Both the position numbers and the translations under genes were made by a program. DNA of 64,000 nucleotides from contig CAVZCQ010000004.1 in NCBI GenBank assembly GCA_963773835.1, positions 806,001-870,000 of the forward strand. The letters run 5' to 3'. Of this stretch, positions 44,901-53,165 are shown in pieces. The notes beneath the pieces were generated by a model, which worked only from the letters and a program-made list of their open reading frames with translations, made no database searches and was not told the origin of the DNA. This DNA is from JOPF136 sp963773835 (GTDB lineage Bacteria; Acidobacteriota; Terriglobia; Acidiferrales; UBA7541). Positions within the stretch are counted from its first letter, which is position 1. Each line of letters begins with the position of its first letter.

Positions 44901-46883
44901 CTGCGTGGTTGAGTTGTATCCGCAGTGGCCAGTGAACGTCGCGACCAGGTCCATGTTCCCGTCGTTGTTGACGTCCCCCACCGCGAGCGAGGAAATATTG
45001 AGTCCGTAGCCCGGCGCGCCGCTCACAGATAGCCCATTGGCCACCTGGGTAAAGGCTCCGCTTTGATATGTGAAGAGATTGATCGTGCCGTCGGTGTTCG
45101 CCACGGCCACTGTGGCATTTCCGGAGGTGTCGAAGGCTCCCGTGGCGATGGCCGAAGGTTGCGCGCCGCTGGAAACGTTGGTGCCGGTGGAAAAATAGAC
45201 GGGCGGCTTAAACGTCCCGTCGCCATTCCCCTGCAGGAAAGCAACCTGGGGATTACTGGAGTTGCCCGAAGTGTCTGCCAGGCTCAGAACAAAAATGCTC
45301 TGAAATCCGTTGACCATGCCCGTGGCGAGGCCGATGGGATCCCCGCCCACGGCGAACGGCGAGCCCTGGGCAGGAGTATAGCTGCCGGGTGCTGTGCTGA
45401 CAAAGACGGAGACGGTGTTGTCGCTCGTTTGGGTTGAATAATTGAACCCGTTGGCCACAACCAGATCATCCAGCCCGTCGCCGTTGAAATCCGCCTTCGC
45501 AATCGCCACCGGCCGGTTTCCGGCGGCATACGTCGGCGGCGTCAAGAATGTGCCATTCCCCTGATTCAGCAGAACCGTCAGCCCCTGGTTCGGTTGGTAA
45601 AGGATCAGGTCGTTGTTTCCATCTCCGTTGGCATCCCCAACAATCGCTTGCGTTCCGTAGACACCCGGACCGATGGTCTGGTTAGGTTTGGCCTGGCTTG
45701 CCCCTGGGGAAAACCCCGGCGTGGAATTGCTGAGGAACAGGTTCACCGTTCGGGTCGTTGAGTATTGTCCCCCGCCAAGGACGATCAGGTCCGGTTTCCC
45801 GTCTCCGTCCAGGTCGCCCGTGGTCACGAGCGCGGCATCGTTCGTCGGGACGTTATAGGTCGTGGGGGTGCCTACGGAAATCGCTCCGCCAGAAGACGTC
45901 ACAGGCCAGATGAAAGTTGTCGGAACGCCGGAAACGCCCGCGAGCCCTATCCCCGCGAAAAAGGTGCTCCCCTGCGAGGTGAACACCGAGATCGGCTCCG
46001 ACCCCACGCCGTTCGGAGTCCCCATGGTGCCCAAGGAGACGGGCGCCTGCAACGTACCGCCGACGACCTGCGCGAGTCCAGCGGTGCCGTCCGCATACAC
46101 CACAAGCAAGGCGGTATAGCCACCTGCGACCAGTGCGGTAGCCGAGTTCACGACGGACGAAGCCGGGCCTGACACGCTCTGCGCCGTAAACGAGCCCGTT
46201 CCATCGTTGTTGTTGGTCAAGAGGTTGACCTCCGCATGATAGGTAGTCGGTGTGGGAAACACGAGAGTGCTGGTGACCAGATTGAGCGTGCCGGAGGAAT
46301 TCATGTACGACGCGAGCGAAGACGCCGTCTGGCCAAGCGAGACGGGAGTCTGGAACGTCCCGTCACCATTGCCCTTCAACAGGTAGAGATTGTTCCCATC
46401 GTCCGTAACAACCAGGTCCGCGCTCGTTGGACTGACCACCGGCCCTGCGAGGATCAGATTGAGTCCCTCTTGAATGTATTGCGTGGGGTTAATGAAGTCA
46501 TAGCCAGCGGGAGGCTGAAGAGAGAAGCTCCCGTCGCCATTTCCTCGGAAGACGAAGAGTTGGCTTCCGATTCCGGTGGTGTTGGTCGTAACCACTTCGA
46601 ACAAAAGTTTTCCGCTGCCATTGGCATTGCCAAAGTGGCCGCCCGCCGCGTAGCCGCCCCCGATCACCGAACTGCCGTTGGCAAGGCCGTAGACGACTCC
46701 GGCCTTGAAGACGGTATTCGGCGGTGCGACGGTTTGCGCGGCAGCCGGCGCCGCCCCGCCGCACAGGCAAGCAAGAGCGAGTAGCAGCCAGGCGTGAGCG
46801 AAGCTACCGCGCAGTGTGGCTTTGGCCGCGGCAACTGCCGTCGCCAGTTTCCGATAATCTCTGCTTCGCTTCCCGCCGTTCAT
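41940..46883 (-). CDS. giant exported FG-GAP / choice-of-anchor / Ig-like repeat protein
   Basis: 1647 residues. A signal sequence (AHAWLLLALACLCGGAAPAAAQ, after a basic 28-residue start) leads into many FG-GAP/VCBS repeats (DLDGDGKPDLIVLGGG, DFNGDGLDDLVVANG, GNGDGTFxxP) over about residues 60-830, which form a calcium-binding propeller. Then follow choice-of-anchor D-type domains (IDFGVVNVNSSSTQSLTLMN), an IPT/TIG domain (VTPNFGAQGQQNLQVTITG), more anchor domains and an Ig-like domain (GNPSPTGTVTFFDGSVPL). Near the C-terminus are two hydrophobic segments (MLPAAMLLLIGMLALAA; LALIVLLAGMGIL) and a final domain. It is probably cell-surface or secreted, in adhesion or matrix. The last of three genes transcribed leftwards. 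Confidence 0.87.
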   Translation of the reverse strand: MNGGKRSRDYRKLATAVAAAKATLRGSFAHAWLLLALACLCGGAAPAAAQTVAPPNTVFKAGVVYGLANGSSVIGGGYAAGGHFGNANGSGKLLFEVVTTNTTGIGSQLFVFRGNGDGSFSLQPPAGYDFINPTQYIQEGLNLILAGPVVSPTSADLVVTDDGNNLYLLKGNGDGTFQTPVSLGQTASSLASYMNSSGTLNLVTSTLVFPTPTTYHAEVNLLTNNNDGTGSFTAQSVSGPASSVVNSATALVAGGYTALLVVYADGTAGLAQVVGGTLQAPVSLGTMGTPNGVGSEPISVFTSQGSTFFAGIGLAGVSGVPTTFIWPVTSSGGAISVGTPTTYNVPTNDAALVTTGDLDGDGKPDLIVLGGGQYSTTRTVNLFLSNSTPGFSPGASQAKPNQTIGPGVYGTQAIVGDANGDGNNDLILYQPNQGLTVLLNQGNGTFLTPPTYAAGNRPVAIAKADFNGDGLDDLVVANGFNYSTQTSDNTVSVFVSTAPGSYTPAQGSPFAVGGDPIGLATGMVNGFQSIFVLSLADTSGNSSNPQVAFLQGNGDGTFKPPVYFSTGTNVSSGAQPSAIATGAFDTSGNATVAVANTDGTINLFTYQSGAFTQVANGLSVSGAPGYGLNISSLAVGDVNNDGNMDLVATFTGHCGYNSTTQYVEMGGAVYIFPGNGDGTFQVPVTVTSTLPNAAPVFTALGSFGGSGSSAGPDLLVVLGGSGGCSSYGPGLVDFVNLGGLAFSETDLPDPLGAGEAAIADVNGDGFNDIVLSAGGLVSVLQNNGNGTFAPPTFYVGSSDSAGLVAGSFFGPGGHDAALASSVGATVIQSLSAAPTGPAFAKYSNIGPIDFGVVNVNSSSTQSLTLMNTGGAPFMVNSVTLQGSSSAFSVTNVVCNGNPVSLPFSSPITLGAEGTCTFTLQFAPTLPGTGQAELLTVATTTTNSNASAGPGGAGQAFLLLGEGLGPYASFSPSSSSFDFGPVLVGQSPTYTITLTNTGTGPLAFSGISFGLTTSPGFSFSSTCTVPSTINPGDSCTATVQFAPMYPGASAVSLAFGDNARPGESNLASITGNPFYQVISFTGTGVAPPQIASVTPNFGAQGQQNLQVTITGMNFVAGLTTVTFGGGNVGIAVASLTVNSATSATAVLNILPTTLPGNYDVVVTVNGAPPPATLTGGFTVAVPVPTDNEPITVNDQVTVTPLISVAAPVAYFSDGSIGFGGQSGSQTVTLSNIGLAALTLVSATASAGSPFAVTQVTCSNGATSASTTLPSGGACTLTVTYTPSATPANDTDNVVFTDSAALSNLTSTVAGASFTQSISLSGSGSTTAPPPPPPATVTIPTISETITVNDHFGLSVTTLTSSISSAILGVPITLTAGVQAAASGNPSPTGTVTFFDGSVPLISTSTHPNPVTLVNGMASYTTSLLAVGIHPLTAVYSGDTNFPSSSSPVLVETISMPGDFSLSANPASLTIPQGQSGTTTITVTPLGSGIGTIGRQLTLSCPVLPSYAACVFTPSTVTLYGSVLTVNLRIYTTGLNGVGSVGRPPEEWVDLQNRRPGRIPPMLPAAMLLLIGMLALAARQQNEKKLGARLALIVLLAGMGILTACYHYGTPILPGTPFTPTGQSNVLVKVSGDGTAQTLNLPVNITPAQ

Positions 46884-47080
46884 TTTCCAGCCTTTCGCAC
46901 TTTCACGCTATTTCCGGTCCTTGCCGCCGAAGCAACGCTGGCCGGGAGCTACTGGAAGCTGATGGTCACTGTCACCGCGATCGTTTGGCCCGCGCTCACC
47001 GGCACAGGCATTGGATCTCCGGCTGTCGCTCCAGCGGCGGTGTTGCCATCCAGGTCCCTCTCCGTGAACATCACCCAACT
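46757..47080. repeat. direct repeat copy 1 (pair with 47977-48300)
   Basis: The stretch around 46881-47040 matches 48101-48260 almost base for base (offset 1220), including the giant gene start, the gap and the 3' end of the paralogue gene. Identity is highest over the gap and paralogue C-terminus, with a few substitutions only. Confidence 0.85.
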
Positions 47081-47911
47081 GGTTATGGGTACGGTAGGAT
47101 AGCCACTTAAGGTGGAGCATGCCTGTGGACTGACCGAGTTGTCACACGTGAATAAGAATGTTTCGACGTCGCTGATTGTGCTTGGAAATCTGGCAGGCGC
47201 GGTCCCCGACAATTGAATCCCGTTCCCGTTGTAAACGTTTACCCTCGTCAAACTAGGGGCATTTTGCATCAGGGTTGTAGTGCAGGTGGCTGAGCCCCCC
47301 GAACACGTGACCTGAGACACAGGCCCAAGGACAGTCGTCGTGATCAGACAACCAAAACCCTGCTGTGTATCGCCGGTGTAGCATGGGCCACCCGCAGTTC
47401 TGTAATCGTCTAAACGTGCCACCGAACCCGCACCATATCCTCCCTGATCGATAAAAACAGCCTTCATATCTAATCCGATAACGAGGCCCGTGCTGCTTGA
47501 ATTTCCAGCAATGAGCGCACCGAGAGCCCCATATGCGCCCGGCTGGAGCGCGTTTTCGAACTCGCGATGCGATGCTACCGTGCCGTCCGGATTCTTGACA
47601 TCGATGGTCCAGTGACCGTGCACGGTGATGCCTTCGTGCGAGCCGTTGGCTCCCGGGGTGGAGTTCTTTTCTGCCGGAGCGGCGGGCTTAGCCGCCGCAG
47701 CGCTCCCTGGCGCTTGCGTCGCGGCGGGAGATGTCTGCCCCTGGCTCACGGCTGCGTCCGCCGATTTCACCGCCGGCGAAGGCACGGATGCCGCCCTCGA
47801 TTGCGCGCGGCCGGGACCGGCGAAGCAAAGCGTCGCGATCAGAAGGCCGACGAGAGCGAGGCTTCGCGGGGCGTTTCGCGCGATCACTTCGTGTTTCTCG
47901 TTCGTCTTCAT
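46949..47911 (-). CDS. exported hypothetical protein, tandem paralogue B
   Basis: 320 residues. Signal peptide after MKTNEKHEVIARNAPRSLAL (core LVGLLIATLCFAGPGRAQ), an Ala/Pro-rich low-complexity stretch, then a 220-residue beta-rich domain starting near VHGHWTIDVKNPDGTV and ending SAGQTIAVTVTISF. It contains GPCYTGDTQQGFGCL and other cysteine pairs likely to form disulfides, and a VYNGNGIQLSG motif also found in its neighbour. Highly similar to the protein at 48169-49149. Function unknown; the C-terminal style resembles tail- or fibre-like surface proteins. The frame is open to 48103 and fused there to a remnant of the giant gene; ATG 47911 starts the proper signal peptide. Confidence 0.75.
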   Translation of the reverse strand: MKTNEKHEVIARNAPRSLALVGLLIATLCFAGPGRAQSRAASVPSPAVKSADAAVSQGQTSPAATQAPGSAAAAKPAAPAEKNSTPGANGSHEGITVHGHWTIDVKNPDGTVASHREFENALQPGAYGALGALIAGNSSSTGLVIGLDMKAVFIDQGGYGAGSVARLDDYRTAGGPCYTGDTQQGFGCLITTTVLGPVSQVTCSGGSATCTTTLMQNAPSLTRVNVYNGNGIQLSGTAPARFPSTISDVETFLFTCDNSVSPQACSTLSGYPTVPITSWVMFTERDLDGNTAAGATAGDPMPVPVSAGQTIAVTVTISFQ

Positions 47912-47953
47912 GCCGTGCTTCTTCTCTCTGTCTTGCTTCGCGCACTCGAAGGG

Positions 47954-48103
47954 TTGCGCTCGCCTGTGAGCCGCTCCGCCGAAGAGGTAAGCGAAAGCGA
48001 GTACCAACCAAGGGTGAGCGAAGCAACCGCGCGCAGCCGCTTTGGCCGTAGGAATCGCCGTCGTCCATTTCCGGCAATCTCTGCTTCGGTTTCCGCCGTT
48101 CAT
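47954..48103 (-). pseudogene. duplicated 5' fragment of the giant FG-GAP gene
   Basis: Translates as MNGGNRSRDCRKWTTAI... with a second signal-like core, matching the first 50 residues of the giant protein (MNGGKRSRDYRKLATAV...). It stops matching after the signal peptide, then runs in frame into paralogue B. So it is a truncated copy carried along by a tandem duplication of paralogue plus giant-gene start. Confidence 0.82.
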
Positions 48104-48300
48104 TTTCCAGCCTTCCGCACTTTCACGCTATTTCCGGTCCTTGCCGCCGAAGCAACGCTGGCCGGGAGCTACTTGAAGCTGATGGTCACTGTCACCGCGA
48201 TCGTTTGGCCCGCGCTCACCGGCACAGGCATTGGATCTCCGGCTGCCGCTCCGGCGGCGGTGTCGCCATCCAGGTCCCTCTCCGTGAAGATCACCACGTC
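47977..48300. repeat. direct repeat copy 2 (pair with 46757-47080)
   Basis: Second copy of the unit described at 46757; here it covers the giant-gene remnant and the 3' end of paralogue A. Confidence 0.85.
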
Positions 48301-49149
48301 GGTTTGGGGTGTGGTGGAGACAGGGTTGACCGAATTATATGAAACAGTAAATGAGGTTGAGCAGGCTAATGGACTAATCGAGTTGTCGCATGTAAACAAG
48401 AATGTTTCCACGTCGGTGATCGTGCTTGAAAATCCGGCAGTCGCGGTACCCGACAACTGGATCCCGTTCCCGTTGTAAACGTTGACCCTCGTCAAAGTGG
48501 GCGCATTTTGGGTCAGGGTTGCACTGCAGGACGTGACGCCTCCCCCGCAAGAAGTGTTGACCACGGGGCCGACAGTCGTCGTGATCAGACAACCAAAACC
48601 CTGATAATTGTTGCCGGTGTAGCACGGACCACCCGCAGTGTTATATGGATCTATGCGTGCCAGTAATGCACCGAATCCAGCTCCCGTATCTATGGCAGTA
48701 GCCTTCATATCTAAGCCGATAGTGAGGCCGGAGCTGCTCGAATTCCCAGCAATGAGCGCAGCCAGTGGCGCGTATCCGCCCGGCTGGAGTGCGTTCTCAA
48801 ACTCGCGGCGGGTGACAACCGTTCCGTCGGGATTGCGGACTTCGATCGTCCAGTGGCCGTGCACGGCGATGCCTTCGTGCGGGCCCTTGGCTTGGGATGC
48901 AGGGTTCTTTTCTGCCGGAGCGGCAGGCTGAGCCGTCGCAGCAGGCTTCGTTGACTGCGGCCCAGCCGGAGGGGCCTGCGCCTGGCTTATCGCTGCAGCA
49001 GCCGATTTCGCCGCTGAGGGCGTCGAGGCGGAACTCGATTGGGCGCGGCTGGGGGCGGCGAGGCAAAGCGCTGGGACAAGAAGGCCGACAAGCATTAAGC
49101 TCCGCCGGGCCATTCGGGCGACCACTTCATGTTTCTCGTTCGTGTTCAT
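48169..49149 (-). CDS. exported hypothetical protein, tandem paralogue A
   Basis: 326 residues, close relative of the protein at 46949-47911: signal peptide in MNTNEKHEVVARMARRSLML, Ala/Pro-rich linker, then the same beta-rich domain (VHGHWTIEVRNPDGTV, GPCYTGNNYQGFGCL, NVYNGNGIQLSG, SAGQTIAVTVTISF). ATG 49149 follows an AAGGAGA ribosome site, better than that of paralogue B, so A may be the original copy. It is the first gene of the leftward block that ends with the giant FG-GAP protein, suggesting that all three act at the cell surface. Confidence 0.77.
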   Translation of the reverse strand: MNTNEKHEVVARMARRSLMLVGLLVPALCLAAPSRAQSSSASTPSAAKSAAAAISQAQAPPAGPQSTKPAATAQPAAPAEKNPASQAKGPHEGIAVHGHWTIEVRNPDGTVVTRREFENALQPGGYAPLAALIAGNSSSSGLTIGLDMKATAIDTGAGFGALLARIDPYNTAGGPCYTGNNYQGFGCLITTTVGPVVNTSCGGGVTSCSATLTQNAPTLTRVNVYNGNGIQLSGTATAGFSSTITDVETFLFTCDNSISPLACSTSFTVSYNSVNPVSTTPQTDVVIFTERDLDGDTAAGAAAGDPMPVPVSAGQTIAVTVTISFK

Positions 49150-49542
49150 ACTGGGTCTCCTTGTGTCAGTTCCTCGCTGCGAGCTGCGAGGCTTTAGCTC
49201 GCCCTTGAGAAGCGCACTGGCAGTTGCATGCGCGCGCACAGGAGTCCCCCTTCGATACTCGGGGCGAGCCTCTGCTGAGAATCCGCTGGGTTGGAACTGT
49301 CGGCCGCTGGCTCCACGGGCCATTGAGTCCTGGGGCACGACTGGGCCGAAGTCTGCGAGGATGGCAGCAGCGGGTCAATGGATTGGCTCTGCCTTGATTC
49401 TTCTTTGCGTCTTAAGCCGTAGTGGAATCAAACGGCAGAAGTTAGGCTCACAGCTTGAAAGGGCTGGTCGAGTACTAGCACCGTGCTAGAATCACCCCAG
49501 CGCCCCGGGTAAAGTCCAGGCAAGACAGGTCCAGCTAGAGGT
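49150..49542. other. 393-bp divergent intergenic region
   Basis: Separates the leftward exported-protein block from the rightward winged-helix/TPR gene. Apart from the palindrome at 49475-49489 and a TAGAAT box overlapping it, I see no gene or RNA structure here. Confidence 0.5.
49475..49489. promoter_or_regulatory. palindromic operator-like site
   Basis: CTAGCAC-C-GTGCTAG is a perfect 15-base palindrome overlapping a TAGAAT -10-like box (49487-49492), about 55 bases before the winged-helix gene. A binding site for that protein itself is possible. Confidence 0.5.
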
Positions 49543-51930
49543 GTGGCCTTGCAACCGGGTCCCCAGTCTCCGGCCTTCCGTATCGGTCCCTACATCCTTG
49601 ATCTCCGTGCGGGCGAACTGCGCAAGGGCGGCGCCCGGATCCGGCTCCAGGAGAAGTCTCTGCGGGTGCTGGCCGCGCTGGCGGAGCAGCAAGGCCAGGT
49701 GGTGACCCGGGAAGAGCTGAAGAAGCGACTGTGGCCCGCCGACACGTTTGTGGATTTCGAGACTGGGCTGAACTCTGCGGTCAGCAAACTCCGCGATGCG
49801 CTCTGCGACAACGCGGAAAAGCCGCGCTACATCGAAACGATTCCCCGCCGCGGTTATCGCCTGGTCATTCCAGTTGAAGCGCTCTCCGGAAGCAACGGCA
49901 CGCCGGAGCACCTCGCTGCGCCCGTAGCCGCCGAGCCGGATGCAGCCACGTCGCTTCCCCGCACTACAGTGGCAAATCGGGAGCGACCCCGGGCTTCCCT
50001 GCTCGTCGCAGTGGCAATGGGCCTGCTAGTGCTGGCGGGACTCGGGGTCTGGATGCTGCGGGGGCACGCGGTTTTCTCCTTCAGCCCGCGCGATTCGGTG
50101 CTGATTACGGACTTCCAGAACCATACGGGCGACACCCGGTTCGACGACGCGCTCGAAACCGCCTTCCTGATCAGCTTGAGAGAATCCCGCCAGGCGAATA
50201 TTTTCCCGCAGGCGCGGGTGGCCTCGGTGCTCCAAATGATGGGAAAAAGCGCCGACGCGAGGATTACGCCCGCGGTGGGCCGGGAGATTTGCCAAAGGGA
50301 AAACATCCGCGGACTCGTGGTGTGCAGCATCACGCGCACCGGCCAGGAGTACGAACTGACCGCGGAGCTGATTGATCCGCAGACGGGTGAGACAGTGAGC
50401 GCGCATTCCGAGCGCTCTTACGGCGAGGACCACATCCTCGATGCCCTGGACGCGCTGGCTGGGGAGATCCGCAGCGACCTGGGCGAGTCCCTCTACCAGA
50501 TTCACCGTGGGCGCCCGGCGCTTCCGCAAGTGACCACGCGCTCGCTGACCGCGCTGAAGCAATACGCCGACGGCCAGTCGCTGTGGCACCGCGGGAAGTT
50601 TGATGAAGCTATGACGCTCTTCCGCGCTGCCGTGGTGACGGATCCGAATTTCGCGATGGCGCACGCCGCGCTCGGAAACGGCTATTACAGCTACATTTAT
50701 TACAAGCCGGACCAGGGAAAACAGGAGTACGAAAAGGCGCTTTCGCTCACCTCGCGCGCCACGGACCGCGAACGCCTGCTGATTCAGACCGATTTTCAGG
50801 ACGATCAGGGGCACGTGGGCGAGGCGGTGGTGCTCTACAAGTCCTATCTGGCGCGCTATCCCGACGATTGGAACGTCCACATGAACTACGCGCGGCTTCT
50901 TCGCATGCACAATCGTCAGGAGGAGGCCATCGAGCAGTACCAGCACGTGCTGCGCATCGCTCCCGACGATCCCAAGGCCTACATCGAGATGGCCACCGCG
51001 GAAAAGAGCCTGGGGCAATTCCAGAAAGCCCTGGACGCGTATGGGCAGGCGTTTCGCCTGGAGCCGGGATGGCTAACTTCGGGAAACATCAACCGCGAAT
51101 ATGGATTCACGCTGGTGGCGCTGGGCCAGGACGAGAAAGCCATCGAGGCGTTCACAGCCATGCTGGCCAAACCGGCGACCCAGGCTGACGGGCTGCGCTC
51201 GCTCGCCATGCTGGACCTTTACCACGGCCGGTTGGCGGCTGCGCGACAGCGGTTCGAGCAGGAATTGAGGATCGCGGGCAGCAAGGCAGACGTCTTCCAT
51301 ACGGCGCGAATCCAGTTCATGCTGGCCGTGATTGCTCGTGGAGAAGGCGATTCGCGGGGGCAGATGGAGCACCTCGACGCGTCTGTCGCTCATTTGAAGG
51401 AGATTGGGCCGAAAGTGACCTGGGCGGCCCTGGTGGGCCAGGAATACGCGCGCGCCGGCGCCGCCGGAAAAGCGGAAAAACTCGCGGAGACCGTCTCTGC
51501 ATCCGTTGACTCGCACAATTCGGAAGATGCCGCTTATTTGCACATCTTGCAGGCCGAAGTGAGTCTGGCGAAGGGAGACGCGGACTCGGCGATCAACGGA
51601 CTTCTGGCATTGGAATCGGAGACCAGCACGGGGGTTCGCACTGTGCGCGCGGAAGCACTGGCGCACGCCTACCAGCAATCCGGCAATATAGACCAGGCCA
51701 TCGCCTGGTATGAGAAGTTTCTGGCGACCGCGGAAGTAAGAGCATCCTCCTGGGAGCCCCAGCAGCACTGGCTGGCGGCGTACGTCACGCTGGCTTCCGA
51801 CTATGCCGCGAGGGGTGAAAAGCAAAAGGCTCGCGACACGCTGGCGATTTTCCTGAATCGGTGGAAGGACGCCGACCCCAACCTGCCGCTGTTGAAACAG
51901 GCGAAAGCCGAATTCGCGAAGCTGCAATAA
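49543..51930 (+). CDS. CadC-like winged-helix regulator with transmembrane helix and TPR domain
   Basis: 795 residues. An OmpR/PhoB-type winged-helix DNA-binding domain comes first (FRIGPYILDLRAGELRKGG, LTREEL-like region VVTREELKKRLWPADTFVDF, YIETIPRRGYRLV; residues 10-108). One membrane helix follows at about 150-172 (LLVAVAMGLLVLAGLGVWML). Then a TolB-like region (DSVLITDFQNHTGDTRFDDAL) and about eight TPR units. The layout suggests a membrane-bound one-component regulator that senses outside with the TPR part. The start is GTG 49543 (49541 is an alternative). Common in Acidobacteriota; targets unknown. Confidence 0.9.
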   Translation: MALQPGPQSPAFRIGPYILDLRAGELRKGGARIRLQEKSLRVLAALAEQQGQVVTREELKKRLWPADTFVDFETGLNSAVSKLRDALCDNAEKPRYIETIPRRGYRLVIPVEALSGSNGTPEHLAAPVAAEPDAATSLPRTTVANRERPRASLLVAVAMGLLVLAGLGVWMLRGHAVFSFSPRDSVLITDFQNHTGDTRFDDALETAFLISLRESRQANIFPQARVASVLQMMGKSADARITPAVGREICQRENIRGLVVCSITRTGQEYELTAELIDPQTGETVSAHSERSYGEDHILDALDALAGEIRSDLGESLYQIHRGRPALPQVTTRSLTALKQYADGQSLWHRGKFDEAMTLFRAAVVTDPNFAMAHAALGNGYYSYIYYKPDQGKQEYEKALSLTSRATDRERLLIQTDFQDDQGHVGEAVVLYKSYLARYPDDWNVHMNYARLLRMHNRQEEAIEQYQHVLRIAPDDPKAYIEMATAEKSLGQFQKALDAYGQAFRLEPGWLTSGNINREYGFTLVALGQDEKAIEAFTAMLAKPATQADGLRSLAMLDLYHGRLAAARQRFEQELRIAGSKADVFHTARIQFMLAVIARGEGDSRGQMEHLDASVAHLKEIGPKVTWAALVGQEYARAGAAGKAEKLAETVSASVDSHNSEDAAYLHILQAEVSLAKGDADSAINGLLALESETSTGVRTVRAEALAHAYQQSGNIDQAIAWYEKFLATAEVRASSWEPQQHWLAAYVTLASDYAARGEKQKARDTLAIFLNRWKDADPNLPLLKQAKAEFAKLQ

Positions 51931-51962
51931 TCTGTGGCCGGAAGACCCGTGTGTTAGGACCA

Positions 51963-52037
51963 CTCGACAACCCGTTCGGCGCGCGGTCGTCACCCCTGTA
52001 GCCGGTACATTCTGTCACCAAAGTGTCCGGGCTGGAC
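51963..52037 (+). mobile_element. insertion-sequence right-end remnant (same family as 61057-61131)
   Basis: About 75 bases match 61057-61131 with scattered substitutions. It contains a decayed transposase C-terminus reading LDNPFGARSSPL-stop and the IS end TGTGTCCGGG-like sequence. The other end and the transposase body are missing. Confidence 0.8.
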
Positions 52038-52067
52038 CTTGCAAGATACGATGTGGAAGGCACGAAG

Positions 52068-52529
52068 ATGACGCAGATTCCTCGAATCGCGGTCCAGATT
52101 CCGCTGGCGGCCAGCATAGGCGCTGTCCTCATTACGATCTTCATCCACGCCCTGACTGTGATCGCGACGGTAAACTTCGTTCGCCATGAGAAAAAAGCTG
52201 GCCGGGTGGGCGCAGACTTCTGGAAGGATTTCTCAATCGTTGCCCTGGCGATGTCATTTGCGCTTGTGGCGCACCTGATGGAGATTGCGGTGTGGGCGGT
52301 GTTATTCGTCTTCTGCGGGGAATTTTCAGAGCTGGGAACCGCTTACTACCACTCCGCCGTGAACTTCACGACCTTGGGTTACGGTGATCTGATCATGACG
52401 CCGTCGTGGAGATTGCTCGGACCCCTGGAAGCAGCGAATGGAATGCTTCTGTTTGGTGTCTCCACCGCGATGATTTTCGCTGTCATTCAAAGGTTGGTTG
52501 AGGCTCGGTTTGCGGATCTCAGGGAGTGA
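52068..52529 (+). CDS. two-helix potassium channel-like protein
   Basis: 153 residues. Three hydrophobic segments, with the K+ selectivity filter TTLGYGD at 101-107 between the last two, in the Ion_trans_2 pattern. There is an extra N-terminal membrane helix (about 14-36) and no RCK or cyclic-nucleotide domain. It likely conducts K+ or other monovalent cations as a tetramer. ATG 52068 is preferred; the upstream GTG 52023 lies inside the IS remnant. That remnant directly precedes the gene and may have replaced its native promoter. Confidence 0.82.
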   Translation: MTQIPRIAVQIPLAASIGAVLITIFIHALTVIATVNFVRHEKKAGRVGADFWKDFSIVALAMSFALVAHLMEIAVWAVLFVFCGEFSELGTAYYHSAVNFTTLGYGDLIMTPSWRLLGPLEAANGMLLFGVSTAMIFAVIQRLVEARFADLRE

Positions 52530-52665
52530 GCCACGGCAGAAGTGCGTATCCAGCCGGTGCGACCGGCCTTGCCCCTGTCCTTGAAAGGACTATACAAAAG
52601 CCCAGCTCGATGGAAGCTCCTATTGGTTGTTCTCCAGAGTGTTCTTGATAACGGTCAGCGACTAT

Positions 52666-53055
52666 TTAAGGGAAGTGGCTGAGCGGCCTAGCGACGTGCC
52701 GGACAATTTGCTCTTCCGCGCCGGGAGCAGATAAGTCCGCAGAGTGGTGAATCTCTTCGATGGAACTCGCCGGCATTTGAACCCTAAAGTCACCGGGCTT
52801 GCAGTCCCTCAGCTCCTCGATGGCTTCTCGATCGAACCTGAAATCCTTCAGACCGGAAAGCTGTGGAGGATTGCTGAACTCCTGGATGGCCAGGTATCCG
52901 GGAAGCTTGCGAAGGCGGTCGAACTCCCGGGCCAATATGAGGCAGCTTTCCGGAGTCGCGTTGATGTGGACGGCTCCGAACCCAAAGTTCTCAACCGGAG
53001 TCCGGGAATGGACCGTTATGGAAAGAAGGCCGGCAAATCGAGATTTCATTCTCAT
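52666..53055 (-). CDS. hypothetical protein
   Basis: 129 residues, unrecognised. Sequence composition (balanced charged and hydrophobic residues; AREFDRLRKLPGYLAIQEF and FRFDREAIEELRDCKPGDFRV) looks like a real soluble protein rather than a shadow frame, and the opposite-strand frames look less natural. No signal peptide. Start ATG 53055 or two codons later; the ribosome site is weak (AAAAG). It is divergent from the porin gene. Confidence 0.45.
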   Translation of the reverse strand: MRMKSRFAGLLSITVHSRTPVENFGFGAVHINATPESCLILAREFDRLRKLPGYLAIQEFSNPPQLSGLKDFRFDREAIEELRDCKPGDFRVQMPASSIEEIHHSADLSAPGAEEQIVRHVARPLSHFP

Positions 53056-53165
53056 CTTTTCGATGCGCGCAAGTGTACAATCACGCGGGCCGGGAGGGGC
53101 CGCAGTCGCATAGTGCCCGAAACCGGATTTCGTAAGAGGCCCGACGCACTTCGAGGTTCAGAAAA

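Noticed and set aside
42000..46000. Many plus-strand open frames across the giant FG-GAP gene
   Set aside because: All are antisense to a continuous 1647-residue frame with repeated DGDG-type motifs; none has a plausible product.
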